A stretch of DNA of 48,841 nt from Aureobasidium sp. EXF-3400 (GCA_024195585.1 SWBL01000368.1:1-48841), one strand, 5' to 3'. Counted from the first letter of the stretch, positions 1 through 12,188 are shown. The notes: a model not told the origin generated them from the letters alone. Numbers and translations: made by a program.

Positions 1-2645
1 CTCCCTATTACCTCTTTGTCTCCTTGTCTACGTCTCGTCATATAGCCTAGACCCGTATCCACGTACTGTTATCTATTCCCGACTTCGCCCCTTGACAGAT
101 ATAACTTGTTATCCTCGCTATTTTAGTAGAGAACTAAACCTATTACCTACTTAGAAGCATCTGTTTTAATCTAGAAAGGCTTTAAAGTGTTAGGTGCAAC
201 TAAAACGGGTCTAGTTATAAGTAATTCTTTTAACTTATTAAAGGAATAAGTATACTATAAGTTCTACTAAATAGGGCGTTTCTTAATAGCGTAAAGATTT
301 ATATCTTCTTTCTTTAACAAATTAGAAAGAGGGGCTATAAGTTTTATAAAGCTACGAATGTAGCGGCGGTAATAACTTATAAGTTCTAAAAACTAATAAA
401 CTTATTATGCATTTTAAGGGATAGGCTAATCCCTAATAACTTTAATCTTATCTTATATAGGTTAAGTGTAATTTAGCGTAATAAGGTGTCTATAGAACTT
501 AACTTCTTATATTCCTACTATATACTTCTTAGTAGAGGTAAAGAGTTCTTCTTATTATAATACTTTAAAGACTTTATATAAGTACTTTACGTATTCCTTC
601 TTTATTTTAGAGTAAATTAGAATGTTATTAAGATATATAATAACTAACTTGCCTAGAAAAGGACATAGGACTTTATTTATTAAGGTTTAGAAAGTTATAG
701 GAGCGTTATAAAGGCTAAAAGGCATAATAAGAAACTTATACTTTCCCTACCGAGTATTAAACGTAGTCTTTATAATAGAGTCTAGGTCTATTAATAATTG
801 CTAGAATCTAGAGATAAGATTAAGCTTAGAAAACTAAGCAGCTCTAGTAAGTGTATTAAGGTAGCCTTATACAAGAGGTAAGAGGTATCCATTTTTCTTA
901 GTAAGTTTATTAAGAGCATAAAAATTAACGCATATTCTCCATTTATTACTAGGTTTAGGTATAAATAGTATAGGACTTCCCTATAGTAAAGAGGATTCCT
1001 AGATAAGACCTCGTTACGATAGTATATTAATTTGTTTCTACTATTCTTATAACTACATCGGATTTAACGAATAAGCCTATACGTTCGTAGGCTTTGCTTC
1101 TCTAGTGTTAATTAAATAGATAATATCTCTCTTCTTTAGTAGTCCTATAGGTAATTCTTCTTTAAATACTAATAGATACTTTTATAAGACTATAGCAAAG
1201 AGAGGGAGCATTATAATAGTAGGTTTGCTATTAGTTATAGGCTCTAAGAAAGTATATAATGCTATAAGTAGCAAAGGGGCTCTTCTTATACTAAGATGTC
1301 TATTAGTTATAGGGTTAGTAAGTATATATAGTAGTTCTCTCTCGTCCTTAATCTTATTATCTTATAGATTAAAGATTCTTAATTAAGATTTAAGGATATA
1401 AGTTATAAGAGAGTCTTCTTAAATTAGTTATACTATACTAATCTACTAATTAATAATAGGGTTATATCTTATAAACTAGGATAATCTAAGGATAACGTCG
1501 TATCCTTTAAAGTCTATAAGTCGAGCTTTAAGAATACTTAACTAATCCCCTAAGGAATAAGGTAGTTCGAGTCCTTCCTTTATTATAATAGTCTATCCGT
1601 TCGGTAGAATAATTAACTTTATTATAATAGGAATAATAGAACTCTTTTAAAAGGTTCTAGCTTTTAAAGCTAATATATAAACTCTAGATACTATAGTATT
1701 AAGAGTAAAGATAATCTTACGGATATTATTATAAGGTCTAATAGTTCCGTATAGCGTAAGAAGACTGCTATCTAGAGTAGTAAAGTACTTAGTCTCCTCT
1801 TCCGTCGAAGATCTAGCGGTTATGTTTACGTCTATACTAACATCCGGGTTCTCTTCTTCGAAAGAGGCCTTAGTAGGTAAGGAAGTTGCCTTAGTTATAA
1901 CCCTACCTACTTGTTTTTTAAACGGCATTCGCTAGAGTAGTAACCTTTCTTATTATAGGCATAGTAAGTAACTTTAGACTTATCCTACTTACCTTTACCT
2001 TTACTACTATCCTTACCTTTCTTCTTCTCGCCTATTACATTAAGCGATTCGATAATTACATTTAGATTCTCGTTTTAGTTCTTTCGGTAGTAATAGAAAT
2101 AAACCTTATCGAGAGTAATAGCTCTATTAATGTAATCATTAGTAAGAGTATTCGAGGGTAAATAAAGCTATATGTCTAGAGCATCTCTTATATCCTCTCG
2201 AAGGCTATCCCTATACCTTCTAAGAAAATGTTCCGGAGATAGGATAGGGATAAGTTTATACGAAAGGGTTTATAAGTCCCTTATAAAAGCCCTAGCTAAA
2301 CTAGTCTATCTTATATGCTTAAAGCATCTCTTTTTAATCTCTATCTAATCTAGATTAGTATAATAGTACTAGATTTTAGACAGTTATACGGCAAAAGAGT
2401 TAACTCTAATATACTCTTACTAGTAACTAAATGGATCTCCCTCTAAATAGGAAGTAATAAGGCGATTCTTTTCGTTATCGCGTAAGGGTCTATAAAAGAT
2501 AAAGTCTTTTTATAAACTAATCTAGTTCTTAATCTAGTCGATCTAGTTATCCACTTCTTTATTCTTTATCTTCTCCTTAAAAATAGGAGGTTTCTAAATA
2601 GGTACTTTAGGACGGAACTTATAATCTCTAGTTATAGTACTAGTT
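1..2645 (-). mobile_element. RIP-decayed Ty3/gypsy LTR retrotransposon remnant
   Basis: Very TA-rich DNA with stops in all frames, unlike the ~50% GC flank. Read on the minus strand with frame changes it shows Ty3/gypsy order: a gag region (about 2640-1925) ending in a zinc knuckle, a protease-like stretch near 1700, reverse transcriptase (about 1000-450; a stretch reading PILFIPKPSNKWRICVNF near 960) and the start of RNase H (KTDAS near 150). The RT box YxDD at 635-624 now reads YLNN, and several Trp codons read TAG. These changes fit CpA-to-TpA mutation on either strand, as in RIP. No LTR is visible; the left end lies outside the window and the right end stops inside gag, so the copy is 5'-truncated or rearranged. 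It cannot be active. Order and domain class are well supported; family name within gypsy is not. Confidence 0.9.
1925..1966 (-). pseudogene. Decayed gag CCHC zinc knuckle
   Basis: The minus strand keeps the exact CX2CX4HX4C spacing of a retroviral-type nucleocapsid knuckle, but the first two Cys and the His are all Tyr (TAC, TAT, TAC); only the last Cys (TGC, 1927-1925) survives. Each change is one transition explained by CpA to TpA on one strand or the other. A Lys-rich stretch precedes it, as in gag proteins. Confidence 0.8.
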
Positions 2646-4754
2646 TTAAGGGGAGTATCCTATTGCAGTAACGGCACCCTTGACGATGGCGGCGACCGAG
2701 TCCATAGGTCGTACAACCTTGGACTGGAATTGCGGAGGTACGTGGAGCTTGATTTGTTGGAAGAGATATTCTGATGAACCGAAGCCACCAACAACGAGAA
2801 CATTCTGTGATGAGTTAGCTCGAGCTCAAATAGAAGATTGGTGCTTTACTGACCTGTAGATGGCGGTTCTGGGCCTGAATGGCAATGATCTGGTTTCGTA
2901 CAAGTTCGAGAATGCGGTTGACGACAGGCTCGAAGCACTGCAAGATCTCCTCGTTGGTGAAAGTCATGTATCCTTCTTCAATGCCGGCCTCGGGGAACTC
3001 GGCCTCGATACCGACATCAACAGCCCACTTCTGACCGTTGTTGCGGAAATCGGCCTTGATTCTGTTTTCAAAGTCCATGATGCACTTTGCGTAGACACGA
3101 CCGGCTGTTTTCGAGCCATCGGGAAGCTTCATCTTACGAATCTTTGCCCTCAGAATGTTGGAGAAGTTGCGGTTCAATGCTGTCGAACCACAAGAGTCAC
3201 CAGATCCAGCAGTGCATTCTGCGACGGTGAAGGGATGCTCCTCCTCGACTTCATATCTAGAGAGGATTGTAATCAGCATTATTTCATAATGCCAGACACC
3301 AGCAAAACTTACGCGATCAAATCTACGGTACCTCCACCACAATCCACAATCAGAACAGCATCTTGAATCTTGAGGTTGAGCAGACCAGTCTTGGAACAGA
3401 ACATGGCAGCAGCTTCGGGCTCAGTAACCAGAGTCAGACGGTTGTCGTTCTCGTCACGAAGGAAACCAGCTTGAATGGCAGCAGCACGGGTGGCTGCTTT
3501 ACCAGCATCGTTCCAGATAGCGGGTACGGTTAAGAAGTAGCGGATGTTGCGCTCTTCACGGGTAAAGACTTCACCGAGCGTTTTCTGGAGGTAGTTGCGC
3601 ATAGCCTGGCGCAGCTTGAACAGATAGTCGGCGGCGACGTCGATCTCACTCTTGCCTGGGGGAAGCGGGGGCAGGTTGATGGGATCGATGTATGTGTTTC
3701 CGCTCATCATCAGCTGAAGCTTGAACCATTCAACCTTCTGAACACCAGGCTTGGGATAGCCGGTGGGTGCGAGCGCGTCTGCAATGTCGGCACCCCATCC
3801 TACCACTTGCTGGTGTTGATCGTAGTAGAGCACTGTCGGAATCTGCACGCGAAATTGTTCAGCAACCCGTTATCGTTCCTTCGTTCTTACTTCAAAGACC
3901 CACCTTTTGCTTTGTCTGAGTACCGGCACCAGGCCATTCAACGATAATGTCCTCTTTCGCTTCCGTGTTTGTCGCAAATGCAAAGGCGACACCCGAGAAC
4001 GTCGTACCCTGAGCACACCATTGTCAGTATGCGCAGATCAGTGATTGTCGAAGAACGCTGTACTTACAAAATCGATACCGACAATGAGTTGGGCTTTGCT
4101 CCGCTGGTTATTGGCTTCAGATAGATATCCTCTATTGTAGGGATATTGACCGCCTACCATGGACTGCTGAGGCACATAACCTCCATACTGTTGCTGCGGC
4201 GGCGGTCCCTGCATGGGATAGCCTGGCGGACCCGAGACTGGTTGCTGACCGTACATGTGTTGCGGCGCGTGGGGAGGGAGATGACCGTACGGGTTCTGGG
4301 TGTTGATTGGCGGAGGAGGCATGGGGCTCGTCGGACGGCCAGCCATTTGTTGCTGCTGTTGCAATTGTTGCTGTTGTTGCTGACCGGCCTGGGCATACTG
4401 GTATGATGGCGGCCGACCCAAAGGTTGCTGGCCAGGCTGGGGAGAGCCGTGCTGCTGCGAAGGGTGCTGGTGCGGGTTCATGGCGAGCGAGGTGGTCGAG
4501 CCGGTCGCTTGCTGTTGCTGAACGAGCGTGTTGGTGTTGGAGGCGGTCGAGTTGCGCTCGCTGGCGGGCTGAGGCGGCGATTGGGTCGCAATGTTTGGGC
4601 CGGGCGACGAAGGCCCCAGAGAAGAGGTGTTGTTGTTATTGGTATTGCTGGTGGAGAGCGAGTTGATGCTCGGGCTCTGGGTCAGGCTGTTTCCAGACGC
4701 TTTCCGTTTCGAGCCCACGAGGTTGCGGAAGCGCGAATGCATCTGTCCTAGCAC
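2646..4754 (-). CDS. Hsp70-like ATPase (HSPA12-type), C-terminally truncated
   Basis: Five exons by splice signals: 4754-4068, 4008-3904, 3842-3313, 3256-2854 and 2804-2646 (627 aa). Residues 1-220 are low complexity (Ser/Asn, then Gln, Pro, Gly, Tyr-rich), likely disordered. The actin-like ATPase core follows: phosphate-1 loop IVGIDFGTTFSG across the first junction, VPAIWNDAGK, phosphate-2 motif DCGGGTVDLIAYEV and adenosine motif VLVVGGFGSSEYL. Fungal relatives continue roughly 150-250 residues after the motif KGAVT; here, right after it, the frame enters the decayed retroelement and stops within seven codons (TAA at 2648-2646). The conserved C-terminal part is therefore lost. The nucleotide-binding lobes are nearly complete, so some ATPase fold might persist. 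Family call is strong; functional status is unknown. It could instead be an allele interrupted in this strain only. Confidence 0.82.
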
Positions 4755-7029
4755 CTTTCACAATTCATATGCCCCGCGAGTAGAGGCCAAGGGCAGGAGC
4801 AGGCAGTCAAGCAGGCACACGGGCGCAGACAGACAAGCGCGAAAAGCAAAAAAGGGCAGGGGCGAGACGACGTCGGACGGGGTGTGCAAACTGCAGAAGG
4901 GCAGCAGGAAGGGGGAGAAAGAACGTGTGGTTGGTCCAGGATGCGACCAGAAAGACGGCGGCGTGTAAACCAGCAGAGGCGCTTCGTAACTTTAGGGACA
5001 AGTCGGTCGGCCAAGGCACTTATTGACAACAGATCCAACAACGTCCTCCCGAAACACAACGACTCTTGCCCGCCTGATGCCAGGATCTTAACCTCTTAAT
5101 AAGCCAGCCTTGCAGCTGCTGTCCATCGCCATTATTCCGATCAATCGCTACTCTAGTACTTTGGAACAACCACAAGCGCTGACTTGCTGCCAACAAGACC
5201 TGGATCATGCAGCCGCAAATGCGCCAAAGGAGGGGGCCCCCAAAACTCAGTCACCCTTTTCCCCAAACCTCGAGACAATCATTCCCAATTCGCATGCACA
5301 ACCATCTGACTACTGATTACTTCAAGAGAGAAAGGCCGAACTTGTATATTATGATAAACCATCTCCAATGAACCTCCTCTTGTCTGTATCTCTCCTTTTT
5401 CTCTTAGATAGTCCTACACGACTCATGCCCAAAGATGTCAGTCAGTAGTGTGTGTGCTTTCGTCTTTTCGAATTGGTCAATTGAACGCGCGCCGCCCTTC
5501 CGAAAGTGCGGGCCACCGCTTCTGGGATTGCAACGCGAAACCACACCTAAACTCTGTTTCTTCTCTTGTCGCATGGCTCAGAGCTGGGGCTCTCATCTTC
5601 TAGAAAAATGCGACTGCTCATCTGTTTTCAAATACCCCATGAAGATCGGCATGATTTCTCTTTTCAGACTTGATCAAATGGCTTATCTGTTGTCCAAACT
5701 GTCTCAGTTGCGCGTGACTTCGATAATTTGCTGCTGTCCTGTTTGAGCCAAAGCTGACTCTGTAGCATCGCTATCCACCAGTCTAGAGCAAACGAGGCGC
5801 GAACGAAAGCTCTGCGGCTGAAATTGGGAAGCCAAAACTTCGCTGGCTTACCACAGTTTTCCCTTGGTCTGATTCGTATTCCCTTCAACAAGCAAGATCA
5901 GCGACAAGGGTTATCCGTTGCGCCCACCTCTTCCAGTCTGTTTGATCTTTCGGCTTCTCACAGATCTCAAAAGAGTTGTATCTGAAACCGGCTCTTGCTT
6001 TATCGCCGCCTTGTAAATTCTATCTCCTATCTCCACCACATTTCCTTGCAGCCATCTTTTTGCTTGCAGCTGTCAGAAGTGGATCTGATGCACCTTTGAC
6101 TCTTTCTGGAAGCGCTCGCTGACTCCATCCTTGTCCGAATATTGTCCGTAGACCGGAACTCTGTCTAACTCTCATCTTCAGCTGCTTCTCAGCTAAAGAA
6201 GAATGTCACACTCAAAATCAGCTCGCTCTGGTGAAAGGCGTGTGTTTGTGTGTGAAGCCCGGAGGTCTTCAAAAATGTGTTTATTGCGATAGTAGACATA
6301 GAACAGAAAACACGAAAAGCTATCTCGCTTCTACTTGACCTCTTTCCTGCTTTGATTCCCTCGCCAGCTGGCAATGAAACACCATCCATCCATAACCACC
6401 CCTCGAGACCTTTGAATCTCTGAACGCCTTGCCGAATATGCAAATGTAAAGCTTGTCGCCAGAAGCTTGAAAAAAGCGTGCATGTCGTGTCGTTTGGATG
6501 TGCTGACTCTGTGCAAGAGTTGCTTGAGCCACGCCTTTTGAACCTGTTTTTTTGTGTTTATTAAGTACTCGCAGTTTGCGCATTACGCGTTGCTTTGCAC
6601 GATATGGATCCTTTGACGGTGTTGCGAGATGTGGTCAAGGAAGAGCAAAAGCAGCAATTCGCAACACAAACCTTAGCCTCGTGGGCTCCATTTTTTGTCC
6701 TTTTCCGCTTTCCTCTCATGGGTTGTAGCATAAGCCGCAAGGCAATACACTGGCATCAGTGTCTTGTCAAACGAAGCGACTGCTCACCAAGCCCCAGCAG
6801 CGACCTGGTGCATGCAGAGTTGTTTCACGGTGATGCAAGCAACAGAGATTAGAATAATGCTGTACCGTGAATAGTGCTCAAGGCTTGACACCATTCGTAG
6901 CATCCTGGCTGTTGGTAGATCTGCGCTTTGATGCGTTTTGTGCATCGCCGTTTTCCTGTCAGTCAAATCTGCGTCAGTAGCCAAACACAAAGGATGATGA
7001 GATGATGAGGGAGAATGTAGAGATGTTGC
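4755..7029. other. Intergenic region, 2.3 kb
   Basis: Lies between the start of the Hsp70-like gene and the stop of the poly(A) polymerase gene. The part next to 4755 is purine-rich on the plus strand and is presumably the Hsp70-like promoter and leader; the part next to 7029 should hold the polymerase 3' UTR. Short open frames on both strands have no recognisable domain, splice pattern or conserved composition. I see no tRNA, repeat array or gene here. Confidence 0.6.
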
Positions 7030-8975
7030 TCATGATGTCTCGATCGTCACGTTCCTCTGTCGAAATCGTGGCTGTATACGTACGTCCAGGTTCGCTTCAC
7101 CAGCGTTTCGTTTCTTGGTGCCGTTCGCGGCTTTGGTAGCCTTGTTTTTCTTGGTTCTGACGGGACGCTGCTCGCCTTCCTTGAAGACATCGTCAGGCAG
7201 ATCGTAGCTGGGAACAGGTTAGCTTTGGGAGCCGAGATGAACACAAACACAACACACCTCTTTACAACAACGACGCGAATCGAGTTGACGTCTTCGTTGT
7301 ACTGCGTGGCTTGAGTACATGTTTGCCTAAAGTCCTGTACTGGATAGGAAATGTCAAGGGATTGAGCGCCTTTTTTGGGTCAGCCTGTTCGTTATGGGGA
7401 TTCACACTGAGACAACATACCTGGAACCATTTCGATACCGACATAGTAGGTGGTAGTCCAGATGGTGGTCATGCCGTTCTCCTTCTCATCTGGCTTTTCG
7501 ACCTTCGTAGCAGGCTCATCAATGTTGTCGAGAGAGGTTTGTTCGGCAGACAACTGCTTGACATTTTCCGCTTCGTCGACCGTCTCGGTCTTGGAGACTT
7601 GATACTTTGTGCTGCCTTGCATGACTTGATCCTTCTCTTCATCATTCTTGACACGATGGACGCGTTCGTAGCCCTTGGTGTAGGGTCGGGCGTAGGCAAC
7701 ATTCGGCTGAGACTGTTCGATGCTACCAATGAGTCTTCTGACCTTTGACTGGACCAGACCTTTCCAATCACCCTGAGCCTCTTCGTTCAAGCTGCCCGAA
7801 ACAACGCTGAGATAGTACTTGAAGTCCTTTGTGAAGAAGGTGTGACCCTCGAAGAGATGTTTCCATTGCACGTTGGACTTGTCATTGAGGATGTTGGTGC
7901 AGATCTCGTGGCCACGTTCAAGCTCGCGAGTGATGACAGCAAGAGTAGACTTGGTGATGTTGTGAGTAGCGCACATGGAAGGATAAGCGGGAGTGATGAG
8001 AGGCATGAGATGGCGACTATCGGCAGGATAAATTTTGGGGTTCCAGATCTTGGCGGTATGGTCGAGAGGACCGGACTCGATGGTCTTGAGCATGACCGGC
8101 ATAGGCCATTGCCAGTTTCTCATGAGCTGGAAGAAGCGAGCAACAATCAGCGAGCCACAAGCGTGGGGATAGAGCTGCGCGATGCGAGCGACCATGATAG
8201 CCCAAGCAATTCCTCCAGGGAAGCCAATAATGTTGCCGTAGATTGCACGACGGCTGGCCCAGAGCTTGATGCAACGCAGGGCATGACGGAATGTCTTTTC
8301 CTGTGGGACCAGACGCAGAACGTCGTCGGTGACTCTGGTGCCGTTGACAGAGCGCAAATCGACTTCGTCCAGGCCGCGTAGTAGACTGTTGTCTTCGAGG
8401 TCGAGGTTCGAAGGGATTGCGTTGAGCTGCAGACGAGCAAAGATCAAATCGATCTCGATGCCTTGGTAGACGAGCTTCATGATGGGAACGTGAGCTTCGG
8501 GCACGGCGGTGCACTTTTCGATAGCACCTGCTGGCGACATGGCCTCGAGGATGGTACGGAAGTGCTCGAAGAAGTCCTCGCGAGACACATGCTTGGGCGC
8601 GACAACAAGTGTGTCAATATCGGAGCCTGTGCGCAAGTATCAGCAATGATTGAGCAAGCGAACATGATGATGCGTTGAATGACCTGGGCTGAAAACACCA
8701 AGACGATAACTGCCAAAGGTAAAGACCTTGCCGCCAGCATTCTGCAAGATGCTGTCGGAGAGACCTTTTGTTCTACCGACATGCTTGACAAACTCAATCG
8801 TGACCTTTTGGAAGGTGGTAAGAACTTGGACTCGCTTGTTTGTGTCTTCTGTGGCTTCGAAGCTCTTTTGTTCCTTGAGCTCTGCGAGAAGAGCTTCGCT
8901 CTGGGCGAGTTCCTTGTCGGTAGGGAAGGCGGTCGAGACAGGCGGAGTGACGCCCCATTGGCGAGGAGCTGCCAT
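7030..8975 (-). CDS. PAP1: Poly(A) polymerase
   Basis: Nuclear polymerase that adds poly(A) tails to cleaved pre-mRNA. Exons 8975-8684, 8626-7421, 7369-7258 and 7207-7030 give 595 aa, the usual length. I chose the ATG at 8975 (MAAPRQWGVTPP), which matches the conserved fungal N-terminus, over an in-frame ATG 15 codons upstream. The nucleotidyltransferase motif FGSYRLGVFSPG-SDIDT spans the first junction and carries two catalytic Asp; the third is in GIEIDLIFARL. The central domain follows, then the RNA-binding domain (YYVGIEMVPG, LDISYPVQDFR, YNEDVNSIRVV) and a short Lys/Arg-rich tail. The first intron has an unusual GTCATT donor; the second ends in AAG. The stop after the tail is the first in frame, but GTACGT near 7080 could be a donor for a different C-terminus. 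Single-copy essential gene in yeasts. Confidence 0.93.
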
Positions 8976-9543
8976 GTTTGCGCGGCTTGTTGTGGTCGAG
9001 AAATCAGGCTGCGCTCTCAAACATGCTGTAGCGGAAGTCGATGGTCTTTGGCGCAGTTGCGACTGGCGCAGCTACAGGCGAGGCGTTTGCTTGGATTTGC
9101 AGCAAGGGAACGAGGCGTAAAGGAGCGGAATGGGAGTCGTTGTCGGTCGTTATCGTCGGTTTGCACAAAACAGCGACGTGAACCGGCACACGATGGAAAG
9201 ATGGCCGGATGCGGTCGTGTTTGTTCTCTTGAAACCCTTCACTCCAAGCAGCGCCTCGTCATTGACCAGATACCCGGCATTTATCCGCCAAAGCCCTCGG
9301 TCCTCGCCGAACATGGCTTGCCCTCAGGGCCTCTCTCCACTCAGCCAGCAGTGCAGCACTCACCAGCCGCACTCGATCTTTTGGTCAAGGCAGCAGCTCA
9401 ATCCATCACAGCGAAGAACATGACCAAATTGTTTCTGATCTCACATTGTGTTGAGCTTGGAACTCGGATATTGAAAAAGCGATGCCCTTTGATGAAAAGC
9501 AAATATCAAAGTACTCCTAAATGAGCATTCGCCTAACATATCT
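8976..9543. other. Promoter of poly(A) polymerase / 3' end of next gene
   Basis: A 568-bp gap between two minus-strand genes. It must hold the polymerase promoter and leader and the 3' UTR of the upstream gene. An 846-bp plus-strand open frame (8679-9524) covers it, but runs antisense into the polymerase N-terminus and has no domain, so it is not called. Confidence 0.5.
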
Positions 9544-12188
9544 TCAAACTTCCACAACTACAATCTTCGTCTCCTCGCATTGCTTCAATCTAAACTGCAG
9601 GGTATCTCCAAAGGCGCGCTCCGCCTGAAACGAAAATTACACAAATAAAGAGCTCTAATAAGCTCTGTTGCTCCATCATAACAATGGCACCTGGCCACTG
9701 ATCAACTCACACGGCTGTGAAGACGGGTGCCTTGACGAGAATTCCACGTTCCCGAACGTGCGCTGCAATGCCGACTGCCAGGCGCACGCGATCCTCTTTG
9801 CCAGCCAGACTGGTGCTGCTACCGCCATTCAGCTTTCCTTGTGCTGGGTGACCCTTTTTATGACCCGTGAAGGCACTAAGCATGTTGCGTCTGCGCGAGG
9901 GCAGTTCAGTAGATAGTCGGTCGTTTGAATCAGTCAATTCGCTATTGACGCTGCCTCGCTCCGTCATCTCTTCAGCAATCGAGGTAGTCAAGGCTGGTAT
10001 ACCAGACTCGAGCTTCATCAGATCAGTGTTCAATGCAGAACCTGGAAGGAAGTACTCGATCGTAACGTCGCGACTCTCCTGAGGCAAATGACCCAGCATT
10101 GCGACGGCAAGTTCGCAAATCATGTGCACGCCACCATCAAGGTCAGACATAGGTGGGTTGTCGAGGTGGGCCTCAAGAGCAGTACGAAGCTGCGTCTTGA
10201 GCAGATCGGTCAAGTGAGAGCGATGGTTCGAAGCCTCGGGCAATCGCAGGATATCCTGCATGGCCTCAAGTGTGGTCAGTCGCCAGTTGACGACCTTGGA
10301 GGTGAGGTATTCTTCATCCTCGTGCACAGAGGCTGGCGGTGCGAAGAGGCGGATGTTGTTCTGCATCTGCTTCAATTGTGTCGACAGGGTCAAATCGAGG
10401 TCCGGGTGGAAGTAACGGTCGAAGACATCTTCAACTAGCCATTTAGAAATAAAGGCTCGGCCAACTGCCGTCATCTCTTGCTTCCCGATCGTTATAGCGT
10501 CCTTGTTCACAGCTGGAGTAAGCCAGGTAGGCACCGACTTCCAGCTCTTTCTAATGCTGAAGGACAGTTGTGCGATCAGGCCATCCAGACGGTTGAAGCG
10601 AGTCGCATACTCGCCATCGTCGAGAGAAGTGCGTGATTGAGCGATTCTCTGGTGAGCGAGACTGTTTTGCAGTTGCTTGACTTGATCTTCCTTCTCGAAA
10701 TAGTACTTCTTGACCTTCTGATATTTCTCACCTAGAGTTGAACGTGGTCAGCATGGTTGGTCGTAGAGGTGGACAGGGTTGTGGGACTGCTTACGGAGCT
10801 CCTTGTGGTCGCTGAGCAGTTGTCGAATCTGATCCTCGGTCAAGTCCTCGGCGTTGGGCTGCGGCGTCGAGCGACCGACATCCTTGGATTGTTGTGTTTG
10901 CTGTTGCGACAAGATAGAGGGGTCTCTGGCGGTTGGGGCGGGGCTCTGGGACGAGGCCATTGATGGCTGGCGGGGCGAGGGTTTATTCAGCGAACTCGAG
11001 GTCTGGAGGTGAATTGGCCCGTCGTCGTGCAGTTTTGCAAAATTGCGAAGTGGTTGGTATTGCGGCTGCTGTGGAGTGTCGTGACGGAAGTGCGACTGCG
11101 GCGACGCCGAGGACGAGGATGGCGTGGTGGCAGTCGAATTCGGGAGACTGGGGATGACTTGGGCAGGGATGCGGGTGGACAGCGGCTGATCAGGGTGGTC
11201 TGGAAGGGATTGATGGCGTTGTGGCGGCTGCTGTTGTTGTTGAAGTGGTTGTTGGTGATGGAATTCAGCTTGTTGCAAAGAGGATGATTTCGAGTGTTGG
11301 GCGTGCTGCGACGACAGTGAAGCTTGACGCTGCTCGCGGAAACCCTGTTCGGTGTTTAGCCGCTGCAACCTTCGTTGCATGAAGCGGTCCAGCGGAGGTC
11401 CCGATTCTGAAGACACCGAGTCTGCCCCGTTGATACTCATGGTAGCAGAGTCAGACTCTGTAAGATGCTCGAGCTGCTGCTGCTGCGTTGCGTTGCTGTC
11501 TGGTACCAATTGCCCCGGGTTCCAGGTGGCTGACAGGCTGTCTCGACCAACCTGGGCGTCACCCTCTGTATAGATACTCGACGAACGCGACACTGAGTCT
11601 GCTATCCCGGCCTGCTGTGAGTACGTAGCAGGGCGTGGTGCAAAGTGTTCCGGAGTAGATGCTCTCTGCTCGAGAAATGTCAGTTGTCACCTGATGACCT
11701 GCAACATGTATTCATACTGGATGCTGAGCTTCGGCCGTGTCGTACAATGGCTGGGCAGGCTGGTAGTATGAATGTCGCTTGTTGGGTAGTGGATTGCTTG
11801 ACACTTCTGATGCCCTGTTAAAAAAGGATTTTCTCAACCAATTTCCGTAATAACTCACCCTGATAAGATGATTCAGGTGGCACGTTGACTGTAGAGAAGC
11901 GTTGGCTGCGTACTCTTGACAAAAACCCAGCTCGACGAGAAGATGGGTTCGCAGGTGCTCCTTCAGGCTGTAGTTCTGTAGACATTGCGAATGGTTAGCT
12001 TAAATCTTCTCTTCTTCTCCTATACTGCTGTCATGTCTCCGATGCTCGCCATGCATTTATAGCAACGAACAGCACGACGGGCTAGCAATGTACGTACCGG
12101 GCGAAGCCTGTGGCGACAGGCTGTGGCCTTCAAAGGAATGCTGGGACTTGCGATTCGACCTTTTCTGCCAATGCAATTTGGATAGCAT
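9544..12188 (-). CDS. Conserved fungal coiled-coil protein of unknown function
   Basis: Not a family I can name. Six exons (12188-12098, 11975-11859, 11806-11718, 11665-10795, 10731-9713, 9624-9544) give 755 aa. The start MLSKLHWQKRSNRKS was chosen because an ATG at 11985 lies at an acceptor (CTACAG) whose use joins the upstream exon in frame. Residues about 1-410 are Ser/Gln/Pro-rich and likely disordered, with short Gln runs. Then comes a charged helical segment (AEDLTEDQIRQLLSDHKEL, EKYQKVKKYYFEKEDQ), probably a coiled coil, followed by a folded-looking alpha-helical domain with Trp-rich IRKSWKSVPTWL and SKVVNWRLTTLEAMQ. The last 26 residues (ERAFGDTLQFRL...VVVEV) come from a small exon. 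No membrane segment or signal peptide. Composition suggests a cytosolic scaffold or nuclear protein. The exon 2/3 acceptor is chosen by frame; another AG lies 8 nt upstream. Confidence 0.72.

Noticed and set aside
1647..1928. 93-codon frame inside the retroelement as a host gene
   Set aside because: Its neighbours in frame and order are gag knuckle and RT; it is the decayed gag-protease junction of the element.
4146..4968. Several plus-strand frames rich in Leu, Arg and Ala
   Set aside because: These mirror the Gln/Pro-rich exon of the Hsp70-like gene (CAG and CCN repeats read backward) and are not independent genes.
8679..9524. 281-codon plus-strand open frame
   Set aside because: Overlaps the poly(A) polymerase N-terminus in antisense and has no recognisable domain or splice context.
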